DNA from: a bacterium
GTDB taxonomy: Bacteria; SZUA-79; Acidulodesulfobacterales; Acidulodesulfobacteraceae
Direction of reading: 5' to 3'
DNA: 36,449 nucleotides
Assembly (NCBI GenBank): GCA_021789605.1
Contig: JAJYJI010000003.1
Location: 1-36,449 of the forward strand
The translations under genes were made by a program, and so were the position numbers. This document shows, piece after piece, positions 1 through 7,571 of the stretch (position 1 is its first letter; every line of letters begins with the position of its first letter). The notes beneath the pieces were generated by a model that was not told where the DNA came from, ran no database searches, and saw only the letters and a list, made by a program, of their open reading frames with translations.

Positions 1-1381
1 CTAAAAGCCTAGAAACCCTTAACTGGTTGGAATTACATAAATTAAGCATTTCCTCGATTATGATTTTTTCCGTCAGCCCCATTATAAATTTGTAAACATC
101 GCCTTCGCCGGTATCTTTAATCTTTTCTATATAATTTTTTATGCGCTGCCTTATAATATTTTCAAATGGGTCGTTTTCTATTTTATTCTCTTTCGGGAGT
201 CTTTCGTCAACCGGAATGCTTTCGTTATTTAAAATTTCTTTGAAATCGTCCGCGTTTAATATATAGGAAGGCGACATTACCATGCATCTCCTTATGGCAT
301 TTTCAAGCTCCCTTATATTGCCCGGAAAATTATACGATTGGAGCAGGTTTTGGGCATCCGGGGCGAGCCTTTTTTCCGGAATATTCAGTTCTCTTGCAAA
401 CTTTTTTAAAAAAAAGTCTGCAAGAAGAGGTATGTCAGACTTCCTCTCTCTTAAGGGGGGCAAAGTTATTTCGATAACGTTAAGCCTGTAATATAAATCC
501 TCCCGGAATTTAGCGTTTTTAATCATGGATTTTAGGTTTTTGTTTGTAGCCGCGATTATTCTGACGTCTATTTTTACCGGTTTATTCGAGCCTATATGCT
601 CCACTTCTTTTTCTTGAATCACCCTTAAAAGTTTTGCTTGAAGATTTAAAGGCATATCTCCGATTTCATCTAAAAAAATGGTTCCGCCGTTTGCCGCTAT
701 AAATTTGCCGTCTTTTTTTTCATTTGCTCCGGTATATGCCCCCTTTTCATGTCCGAATAGCTCCGATTCGAGCAATTCGGAAGGAACAGACGGAGTATTT
801 ACGACTATAAACGGTTTATCGCTTCTTGCACTGTTTAAATGTATGGCTCTTGCGACCAATTCTTTTCCGGTGCCGGATTCTCCAAGGATTAATACCGTAA
901 GATTGTTATGGGATAATTTACCGATAGTTTTAAATATTTCCTGCATGGTTTTAGATTCCCCGACCAAAAGGGTATCTAAAAAATCTTCGGATTTTTCGCT
1001 TTTTTTATTTACGGAATCCCCTGTCTTTTTTAATTTTTCGATTATTCCGAGAATTTCGTCAAGTTCAAAAGGTTTTGTTATATAGTCGTATGCCCCCTGC
1101 TTCATTGCGTCGATTGCATTAACCATTGTGTTCTGAGCGGTCATAATTATAACATTGGGCATGTTAGGCAAAGTTTTAGTATAAGATAAAACTTCCATGC
1201 CGTTAATCTTTGGAATTCTTATGTCTAAAAAAACTGCAAAGTAATTATTTTTCTTAATATAGGAAATAGCCTCTTCTCCGTTCGATGCCGTATCTATTAA
1301 GAATTCATCTTCAAGGAGTCTTTTTAAAACATACAATAAGCTTTGTTCGTCATCTACGATTAAAATTTTATTTTCTTTCAT
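1..1381 (-). CDS. Sigma-54-dependent response regulator (NtrC family), C-terminus cut by window edge
   Basis: This is a DNA-binding activator that uses ATP to open promoters bound by sigma-54 RNA polymerase after phosphorylation by a sensor kinase. My reverse-strand translation starts at the ATG at 1381-1379 (MKENKILIVDDEQ) and stays open for 460 codons to the edge. The receiver domain is at about residues 5-115, with acidic D10/D11, phosphoacceptor D53 and the ITKPF lysine. The AAA+ domain is at about 135-370, with Walker A GESGTGKE (167-174), the sigma-54 contact loop GAYTGA (214-219; Tyr replaces the usual Phe) and Walker B TIFLDEIGDM. The last visible residues look like the start of a Fis-type helix-turn-helix. 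It is the third gene of the mltD-moeA operon, 22 bp after moeA. No partner kinase is adjacent; the nearest is at 16152-17420 and is of a different type. Its target genes cannot be told from the sequence. Confidence 0.93.
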   Translation of the reverse strand, partial: MKENKILIVDDEQSLLYVLKRLLEDEFLIDTASNGEEAISYIKKNNYFAVFLDIRIPKINGMEVLSYTKTLPNMPNVIIMTAQNTMVNAIDAMKQGAYDYITKPFELDEILGIIEKLKKTGDSVNKKSEKSEDFLDTLLVGESKTMQEIFKTIGKLSHNNLTVLILGESGTGKELVARAIHLNSARSDKPFIVVNTPSVPSELLESELFGHEKGAYTGANEKKDGKFIAANGGTIFLDEIGDMPLNLQAKLLRVIQEKEVEHIGSNKPVKIDVRIIAATNKNLKSMIKNAKFREDLYYRLNVIEITLPPLRERKSDIPLLADFFLKKFARELNIPEKRLAPDAQNLLQSYNFPGNIRELENAIRRCMVMSPSYILNADDFKEILNNESIPVDERLPKENKIENDPFENIIRQRIKNYIEKIKDTGEGDVYKFIMGLTEKIIIEEMLNLCNSNQLRVSRLL

Positions 1382-1403
1382 TTTAAAGCCGTTATAAGTT
1401 ATT

Positions 1404-2606
1404 TTATATCAAGTAAATATCCAGCAGTTCATCGGGGTATATTTGAGAAACATTTTCAGGAATAGATACGATTGAATTCATGTAGCCCAAGGAACTTATC
1501 ATAGCGGGTCCGGATTTTTTATAAATTTCCGAATAATTGCATCCGTTTCTTTCGAAAGTATAGGCGGGAATAAATTCTCTTCTTTTATTGGTTTTAGTAT
1601 ATTTAAAAGAAGACTTGGCATTTATTATTTTTACGGGATTATTTATTTTAATATGCTTATTTATAAAAGGTTTGACAAAAACGGCCAAGCATATATAAAA
1701 CGCTACCGGATTTCCGGGAAGTATAAAAACGGGTATTTTATTAATGAGTCCGAATGAAAATGGTTTGGCCGGTTTAATAGCCGCCTGTCTGAATTTAATT
1801 TTAAATCCGGCAGATTCAAGCGCTTTTCCTGTAAAGTCTTTATCACCGAACGACGCTCCTGCGGAAGTTATTATGATTTTGCTGGTTTTAACCGCGCTCG
1901 TCAAGGTATTTCCGATATCCGTTAAATTGTCTTTGCATATCACGTTTTCTACCAACGCGCACCCGTTCGCGGCAAGAAAATTTTCCGCCAATATCCCGTT
2001 AGAATTATAAATCTTACCGTATCTGCGCTTTTTATTAAAATTTAATATTTCATTTCCCGTCGAAATTATAGATACGGGTATTTTTTCAAATACTTTTATT
2101 TTTTTAACATTGCATGAAACAAGCAGGGCAATAGTTTCCGGCGTCAATTTAGTATTTTTGCTTAAAATTACGTCGCCCTTTTTTATGTCTTCGCCCTTTT
2201 TTCTTACGTTTTTGTATGGTTTTACGGAGTTGGTTACGGATAAATATTTACCGTAAACAACGGCGTCTTCTATTGGAACTACCGTATCGAATTTTTCGGG
2301 CATATATCCGCCGGTCATTATCCTGACCGCAACGTCCCGCCTTGCAGGCTTTTTTAAACCTGCGCCCGCATATGCGACATTTTCGTCTATTTCTAATTTT
2401 ACGTTTTTTTCTTTTATTTTTGAAACAGCGTTCCAGCTTAAGGCATACCCGTCCATAGCCGAGTTATCCGCTTCCGGGTAGTCGTATTTAGATAAAATGT
2501 TTTCCGAAGAAACTCTGTTTAAAGCAGCCTGCAAAGATATATTTTCTGGTTTTAAAGGTATATCTATTAAACTTATTATGGAGGATGCTTCGTCGAACGA
2601 TACCAT
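1404..2606 (-). CDS. moeA: Molybdopterin molybdenumtransferase MoeA
   Basis: MoeA inserts molybdenum into adenylylated molybdopterin, the last step of molybdenum cofactor synthesis in the cytoplasm. The 400 residues match the usual family length of about 400. Visible motifs are NSAMDGYA (48-55), RIMTGG (95-100), STGNEI (182-187), a degenerate form of the SGGxSxG loop reading SAGASFGDKD (248-257), and LPGNP (297-301). D52, T98, E186 and D257 appear to correspond to conserved active-site residues of the E. coli enzyme, so it should be functional despite the altered glycine loop. It starts 2 nt after the mltD-like stop codon, which implies translational coupling, and it precedes the sigma-54 regulator. 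Other cofactor genes (moaA, mobA, mogA) are not in the window. The product implies molybdo- or tungsto-enzymes in the organism. Confidence 0.95.
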   Translation of the reverse strand: MVSFDEASSIISLIDIPLKPENISLQAALNRVSSENILSKYDYPEADNSAMDGYALSWNAVSKIKEKNVKLEIDENVAYAGAGLKKPARRDVAVRIMTGGYMPEKFDTVVPIEDAVVYGKYLSVTNSVKPYKNVRKKGEDIKKGDVILSKNTKLTPETIALLVSCNVKKIKVFEKIPVSIISTGNEILNFNKKRRYGKIYNSNGILAENFLAANGCALVENVICKDNLTDIGNTLTSAVKTSKIIITSAGASFGDKDFTGKALESAGFKIKFRQAAIKPAKPFSFGLINKIPVFILPGNPVAFYICLAVFVKPFINKHIKINNPVKIINAKSSFKYTKTNKRREFIPAYTFERNGCNYSEIYKKSGPAMISSLGYMNSIVSIPENVSQIYPDELLDIYLI

Positions 2607-2608
2607 TT

Positions 2609-4534
2609 TTATCTGTATATTTTAAGAATCTCGCCGGGATAAATCGAATTAGGATTTTTAATATTATTGGCAGCCATTATGTTTTTAAGGTTATCGTGGA
2701 ATTTTGACGAGATAGCGTAAAGAGAATCCCCGAATCTTACTCTATAATATAAGAATCCGCTATTTTGCGCGGGGCGTTTATTTCTTAAATAGGAATATTT
2801 ATAGCCGTTCTTTTTTAAAAATATTTTCTCGCCTGCATGAATATCGTTTCCTTTTAGACGGTTTAGGGATTTAATAGCGCTCAGAGATACGCCGTATTTT
2901 TTGGATATGCCCCACAGAGTCATGCCCGGTCTAACTTTTATATAAGTTAAATTGTAGGATTTTGAAGGCATTCTTTTCGAGCGGAAATTTTTTCTAACGG
3001 TTATTCTTTCTCCTACCCTGAGCATGGAGTAGTTGTTAAGCCCGTTATATCTTTCCAATGTTCCTAAGGGCATTCCGTATTTAGAGGCTATCCCCAAAAG
3101 GGTATCCCCGGGCCTGACGGTATATATGGTTTTGACGCCGTAATTTCCGGCTTTTGCGTTAACCCCCGGAACGGTTATTCTTTCTCCTACCCTGAGCATG
3201 GAGTAGTTGTTAAGCCCGTTATATCTTTCCAATGTTCCTAAGGGCATTCCGTATTTAGAGGCTATCCCCAAAAGGGTATCCCCGGGCCTGACGGTATATA
3301 TGGTATTATATTTATGCTTAGAGTATGCCGCCTCGGAAGTTCTAGGCTGTTCGGCAACGTATCTTTTAACGCTCTTTAAATTTTTAATGAAAGCGGCATA
3401 GTTTTTTGCGGGAATATTTAACATAAATCTCGGGTCGTCCGGAGGCGTAACGTTCCTCAAAAGTTCGGGATTCATTTTCCTGAGCCTGTATTCGGAAATG
3501 CCGGCGCATTTAGCCAATGCGTATAAACTGACAGAATATGGAACGTTCACCTGTTTAAATTTTATTGGTTTTTTATATTCTATATTATGAAAGCCAAAAT
3601 TTTCGGGGTCTTTTGCAATTATTGCCGCCGCAATAATTTTCGGAACGTATCTTCTGGTTTGTCCGGGTAAAAGATAAGGCCTGTTTTGCGAGATTGTCCA
3701 GAAATTTCCGCCGGGGTCGACGGATAAAGCCCTTTCTATAGTCAATTCGCCGGAATTATATGCCGCCGCCGCAAGATACCATGAGCCGAACCTGTTAAAT
3801 AAACCCTTTAAATATTCTCCGGCGGCATAGGTAGATTCTACCGGATTCCTTCTTTCGTCCACCCACCAATTAATGGTTAAGCCGAACAGCCTGCCGGTAG
3901 AAGGTATAAACTGCCACATGCCGCTGGCCCCGGCATAAGAATACGCCGTAGGCGAAAAGCCGCTTTCAATCATAGCCAGATAAGCCAAGTCGTTCGGAAG
4001 CCCCAATTTCTTAAAAACCTTTTTAATCATAGGTATGTATCTTTCCGACCTTGAAAGGGCATATTTAAAAAACTTTCTGCCGCTGGTTTGATAATAGTGG
4101 ATGTAATGTATTATTTCTTTATTTATAATCATGGGGAATATATGGGATAAATTTTTTTGATAGTTGTCGAAGTCCCCTTTTTTCGCTAAAAGTCCGGATT
4201 TAATAAGATTGGAGGAATCGGTCCGTATTTTTTCCGGAACCGCCTCCGTGCCTTTAATTTTACCCGAGCCTCTTTCCCTGGCTATACGTAAATCGGGCGG
4301 ATTTTTTTTAACGGGCGCGTTAAGGGATGCCGCCGCGGAGGCGTGCGATACTACCACTATCTGCGCGTGTCCGTCGTTGTCTATTTTCTTTTTATTTTTA
4401 TTAATCGAGGTTTTAAATTTTATTTGAATAAAATTTTGGCTTTGGTTTTGGCTTGACGCATGACAAACGGGAGATAGAAATGCGGCGAATACCGCGGTTA
4501 ATAAAATGCCCAATGCCGTTTTACCCGTGGCCAT
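2609..4534 (-). CDS. mltD: MltD-like membrane-bound lytic transglycosylase with four LysM repeats
   Basis: This is a periplasmic peptidoglycan-cleaving transglycosylase that should anchor to the wall through LysM domains. I place the start at the ATG at 4534-4532, 11 nt after an AAGGG site (4550-4546). A TTG at 4543 would also fit the frame but leaves only 2 nt of spacing. An N-terminal signal peptide ends near PVCHAS. A low-complexity linker leads to the SLT domain at about residues 135-310, with the catalytic Glu in AMIESGFSP and the family signature SGMWQFIPSTGR. Four LysM repeats fill roughly residues 412-638. Repeats 1 and 2 are identical over 45 residues and identical in DNA (2996-3130 and 3170-3304). 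The length of 641 residues is above the roughly 450 of E. coli MltD because of the extra LysM units. It is first in the operon with moeA and the sigma-54 regulator. Confidence 0.92.
   Translation of the reverse strand: MATGKTALGILLTAVFAAFLSPVCHASSQNQSQNFIQIKFKTSINKNKKKIDNDGHAQIVVVSHASAAASLNAPVKKNPPDLRIARERGSGKIKGTEAVPEKIRTDSSNLIKSGLLAKKGDFDNYQKNLSHIFPMIINKEIIHYIHYYQTSGRKFFKYALSRSERYIPMIKKVFKKLGLPNDLAYLAMIESGFSPTAYSYAGASGMWQFIPSTGRLFGLTINWWVDERRNPVESTYAAGEYLKGLFNRFGSWYLAAAAYNSGELTIERALSVDPGGNFWTISQNRPYLLPGQTRRYVPKIIAAAIIAKDPENFGFHNIEYKKPIKFKQVNVPYSVSLYALAKCAGISEYRLRKMNPELLRNVTPPDDPRFMLNIPAKNYAAFIKNLKSVKRYVAEQPRTSEAAYSKHKYNTIYTVRPGDTLLGIASKYGMPLGTLERYNGLNNYSMLRVGERITVPGVNAKAGNYGVKTIYTVRPGDTLLGIASKYGMPLGTLERYNGLNNYSMLRVGERITVRKNFRSKRMPSKSYNLTYIKVRPGMTLWGISKKYGVSLSAIKSLNRLKGNDIHAGEKIFLKKNGYKYSYLRNKRPAQNSGFLYYRVRFGDSLYAISSKFHDNLKNIMAANNIKNPNSIYPGEILKIYR
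2996..3130 (-). repeat. Exact 135-bp LysM-coding repeat, copy B
   Basis: This block is identical by reading to 3170-3304 (offset 174 bp). It encodes 45 residues comprising one full LysM unit (TVRPGDTLLG to GERITV). The two copies are separated by 39 bp coding for a 13-residue linker. Silent positions are also identical, so the duplication is recent or maintained by conversion. Confidence 0.95.
3170..3304 (-). repeat. Exact 135-bp LysM-coding repeat, copy A
   Basis: Identical partner of 2996-3130 within the mltD-like gene, and N-terminal in the protein. The flanks diverge immediately at both ends, so the duplicated unit is close to one LysM domain. Being in frame, gain or loss of a copy would leave the protein intact. 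Confidence 0.95.
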
Positions 4535-4594
4535 AGTTAACAATACCCTTACATGATTATATTATTTTATATATTTGTTGCAAAGACAATAAAA

Positions 4595-4623
4595 ATTATA
4601 ATGCTACTAATCTAAAATGTCAA
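4595..4623 (-). promoter_or_regulatory. Consensus sigma-70 promoter of the mltD-moeA-response regulator operon
   Basis: Read on the minus strand, TTGACA (4623-4618) is followed by 17 nt and then TATAAT (4600-4595). Both hexamers and the spacing are exact consensus. Transcription would begin near 4588, leaving a leader of about 54 nt before the mltD ATG. Nothing else on this strand between the promoter and 1 looks like an internal promoter of similar quality. Confidence 0.85.
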
Positions 4624-4671
4624 ATTTACAAAACTATGAGTAAAAACTTTCTAAAAAAACTTTATAAATTC

Positions 4672-4700
4672 TTGACAAATTTTCATAAATTTGTTTAAGT
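4672..4700 (+). promoter_or_regulatory. Candidate promoter for the aminotransferase-serA group
   Basis: An exact TTGACA (4672-4677) lies 17 nt before TTAAGT (4695-4700), which matches the -10 consensus poorly (3 of 6). The long AT-rich leader to the ATG at 4809 contains other AT hexamers that could serve instead. The -35 match is the main evidence. Confidence 0.35.
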
Positions 4701-4808
4701 AATATATGTAATAATTGCACAATATTATATCACATATATTTTTAATTTTAAAATTTTAATTTTGTTTTAATTTAATATATATAACAATTATTAAGCAAGG
4801 GGTTAAAA

Positions 4809-5951
4809 ATGCAAAAAAAGTATTTATTGGCGCCGGGGCCTACTCCGGTACCCGAACGCGCTTTAGCCGATATGGCGCTTCCCATAATACATCACAGAGC
4901 TCCGGAATATTCGGTTATTCTTCAAGAAGTTAGGGACAACCTAAAATATCTGTTTCAGACAAAACAGGAAGTTTTGATATTTACGTCAAGCGGAACGGGG
5001 GCTATGGAAGGATGCGTTTCCAACCTTCTTTCTGCCGGCGACCGTTCTCTCGCGGTGAGGGGAGGAAAATTCGGGGAAAGATGGTTCGATATCTGCAAGG
5101 CTTATTCGGTTGACGTAAAAGCCATAGACGTCGAGTGGGGGCATGCCGTTTCCCCTAAGGCAATCGAGGACGCGCTTAACGGCGACCCCGGAATTAAGGC
5201 GGTTTATATTCAGGCGTCAGAAACGTCCACGGGCGTTTACCATCCCGTAAAAGAAATTGCGGATATCGTTAAAAAAAGAGAAAATACCATTCTTATCGTT
5301 GACGCTATTACAGCTCTAGGAGTCGTCGATCTGCCTCAGGACGAATGGAAAATAGACGTAGTCGTAACAGGTTCCCAAAAAGCGCTTATGCTTCCTCCCG
5401 GACTTGCTTTTGCTTCGCTCAGCGAAAAAGCATGGGGTTTTGTAGATAAATCCACCCTGCCCAAGTATTATTTTAACTTTAAAAAAGAAAAAAAATCTTT
5501 GGAGAAGAACCAGAATGCCTATACGCCAAACGTTCAGCTTATAGTCGGCTTAAGGGAAGTTTTAAGGGAAATTAAAGAAGAGGGGCTCGACAAAGTTTTC
5601 AAAAGGCATGCGAACCTTGCTAGCGCGACGAGGCAGGCCGTTCAGGCTCTCGGATTAAAACTTTATCCGGAAGATGTTCCCTCCAACGCTTTAACGGCGG
5701 TTTGGGCGCCGGAAGGAATTGACGCGGGAAAAATTACAAAACTTATCAGGGAAAAATATGGCATAACGATAGCCGGGGGACAAGATGCCGTAAAAGGCAA
5801 AATATTCAGGATAGCCCATTTAGGTTATGCGGGATGTTTTGACGTGATAACCGCCATTTCCGCTTTAGAGGCGGTATTGAAAGAATTGGGCTATGAATTT
5901 GAAATCGGCAGCGGACTCAAAGCGGCACAAAAAGCACTTTTCGGCGCATAA
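4809..5951 (+). CDS. Class V aminotransferase (alanine-glyoxylate / phosphoserine type)
   Basis: This is a PLP-dependent transaminase of the serine-pyruvate/alanine-glyoxylate group (380 residues, the usual length). Family landmarks are the N-terminal LAPGPTPVP, FTSSGTGAMEG (58-68), DAITALG (165-171) and the Schiff-base lysine K191 in GSQKAL. It begins at an ATG 6 nt after AAGGGG. The stop lies 42 bp before serA, so the two are probably cotranscribed. Members of this group are often annotated as alanine-glyoxylate aminotransferase or soluble hydrogenase 42-kDa subunit. In Methanococcales a broad-specificity relative provides phosphoserine aminotransferase activity. Next to serA I infer it supplies the SerC step, converting 3-phosphohydroxypyruvate to phosphoserine. 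The substrate cannot be proven from sequence. Confidence 0.9.
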   Translation: MQKKYLLAPGPTPVPERALADMALPIIHHRAPEYSVILQEVRDNLKYLFQTKQEVLIFTSSGTGAMEGCVSNLLSAGDRSLAVRGGKFGERWFDICKAYSVDVKAIDVEWGHAVSPKAIEDALNGDPGIKAVYIQASETSTGVYHPVKEIADIVKKRENTILIVDAITALGVVDLPQDEWKIDVVVTGSQKALMLPPGLAFASLSEKAWGFVDKSTLPKYYFNFKKEKKSLEKNQNAYTPNVQLIVGLREVLREIKEEGLDKVFKRHANLASATRQAVQALGLKLYPEDVPSNALTAVWAPEGIDAGKITKLIREKYGITIAGGQDAVKGKIFRIAHLGYAGCFDVITAISALEAVLKELGYEFEIGSGLKAAQKALFGA

Positions 5952-5993
5952 GTTTTTAAATTAATATTTTAATTTATCATAGGAGACGGATTA

Positions 5994-7571
5994 ATGTTTA
6001 AGGTTATCGTAAGCGATAAACTTTCCGGAGAGGGGATAGATATATTAAACAAAACCGGCAAAATCCAGGTGGACGTCAAAACTGGATTGAAGCCGGAAGA
6101 GTTGAAAGAGATAATCGGCCAATATGACGGCATCGTCATCAGAAGCGCGACTAAACTTACCAAAGACATTATAGAATCGGCAAAGAACCTCAAAGTTATC
6201 GGAAGAGCTGGCAGCGGTTTGGATAACGTCGATAAGGCGGCCGCGACGTCTGCCGGCATCGTCGTTATGAATACTCCGGGGGGCAATACCGTGACTACTG
6301 CCGAACTTACGTTTGGAATGCTTCTTGCCATGTCGAGGCATATACCGCAATCTTTTCTTTCTATTAGAGAAGGGAAGTGGGAAAAGAATAAATTTCAAGG
6401 CACTGAAGTTTACGGTAAAACGCTCGGCGTTATAGGAATGGGAAACATAGGGCAGGTGCTTTACAACAGAGCAAAGTGCTTCGGAATGAACGTAATAGGA
6501 TACGACCCGTTTTTATCTAAAGAAAAAGCCGGGGAACTCGAAATAAATCTGGCGAGTTTAGACGAAATATATGCAAAATCCGATTATATTAGCGTACATA
6601 CGCCTTTGGCAAAAGAAACAAAAGGTATGATAAACAAGGAAACTATATCTAAAATGAAAGACGGGGTCAAGCTCCTTAATATCGCAAGGGGAGGAATAAT
6701 AAACGAGAAAGACCTTTTCGAAGCCCTGAAATCCGGAAAAGTTTCCGCATGCGCGCTAGACGTATTTGAAATCGAACCTCCCGTTAATAATCCTCTTTTA
6801 ACTTTAGACAATCTTATCGCTACTCCGCATCTTGGAGCCTCGACCGAAGAAGCCCAGACAAACGTGGCGGTGGCAATCTGCCATCAAATCGCCGATTATC
6901 TTATAAGCGGGACGATAAAGAATGCCGTTAACGTTCCTTCGGTAACTAAAGAAGATGCCGGTATAATAGGCCCTTATCTTAACCTCGGAGAAAAAATTGG
7001 AAAATTATTGGGCAGTATTACGAGCGGGGGCATAAAATCCATCAAGATAGATTATAACGGCATCGTTTCTTCGCATAATACGGGCGCTATAACTCCAAAT
7101 GTTATTAAAGGCGTTCTTTATCCTCTTTTAGGCGAAGATATAAATTACGTTAATGCGCTGGAAATCGCAAAAAAAAGAGGAATATCCGTTATAGAATCAA
7201 AATCCGACCAGGCGTTCGATTATACCAGCACGATTTCTATCTCTGCAACGACCGACATTAAAACATTCGGTATTTCCGGAGCGATATTCGGCAAAAAAAA
7301 TCCGTGGATAGTTAAAATCGACGATTATTCCATAGAGGCTATTCCCGAAGGACATATATTAATTATATTTAATCTCGATAAGCCGGGCGTCATAGCCTCC
7401 ATAGGAAAGGTTCTAGGTAAAAATAAAATTAATATAGCAAGAATGCATCTCGGAAGACATATGGATAAGGCGATATCTATTCTGCAATTGGATTCAGCAG
7501 CCGACAATGCCGTAATTAACGAGCTTAAAGCAGAGCCAAATATAACCGAAGCTAAATATTTAGAATTATAG
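5994..7571 (+). CDS. serA: D-3-phosphoglycerate dehydrogenase SerA
   Basis: SerA oxidises 3-phosphoglycerate with NAD+ to 3-phosphohydroxypyruvate, the first step of serine synthesis. The 525-residue form has the substrate-binding and NAD-binding domains (GMGNIGQ, 148-154), catalytic R232 (ARGG), E261 (EIEPP) and H279 (PHLGAS). A middle intervening domain spans about 320-445, and a C-terminal ACT domain spans about 450-525 (IIFNLDKPGVIA). The ACT domain is the usual site of serine feedback in this long form. The start follows AGGAGAC at 5981-5987. The TAG stop overlaps the GTG start of hisZ by one base (TAGTG), so serA and hisZ are translationally coupled. Confidence 0.97.
   Translation: MFKVIVSDKLSGEGIDILNKTGKIQVDVKTGLKPEELKEIIGQYDGIVIRSATKLTKDIIESAKNLKVIGRAGSGLDNVDKAAATSAGIVVMNTPGGNTVTTAELTFGMLLAMSRHIPQSFLSIREGKWEKNKFQGTEVYGKTLGVIGMGNIGQVLYNRAKCFGMNVIGYDPFLSKEKAGELEINLASLDEIYAKSDYISVHTPLAKETKGMINKETISKMKDGVKLLNIARGGIINEKDLFEALKSGKVSACALDVFEIEPPVNNPLLTLDNLIATPHLGASTEEAQTNVAVAICHQIADYLISGTIKNAVNVPSVTKEDAGIIGPYLNLGEKIGKLLGSITSGGIKSIKIDYNGIVSSHNTGAITPNVIKGVLYPLLGEDINYVNALEIAKKRGISVIESKSDQAFDYTSTISISATTDIKTFGISGAIFGKKNPWIVKIDDYSIEAIPEGHILIIFNLDKPGVIASIGKVLGKNKINIARMHLGRHMDKAISILQLDSAADNAVINELKAEPNITEAKYLEL

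Larger units (their letters stand above)
4535..4808. other. Divergent intergenic region between the mltD operon and the aminotransferase
   Basis: This is the longest gene-free stretch (274 bp) and is very A+T rich. It carries the consensus minus-strand promoter (4595-4623), a plus-strand TTGACA (4672-4677), and the aminotransferase ribosome-binding site AAGGGG (4797-4802). I see no hairpin, riboswitch-like fold or small ORF with coding character in it. Confidence 0.7.

Noticed and set aside
678-1085. A 135-codon open frame on the plus strand opposite the sigma-54 regulator
   Set aside because: It lies wholly antisense to the AAA+ domain, whose motifs are intact, and its translation shows no family features.
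2996-3304. CRISPR-like repeat pair
   Set aside because: The two 135-bp copies are in-frame coding sequence for LysM domains, and there are only two of them.
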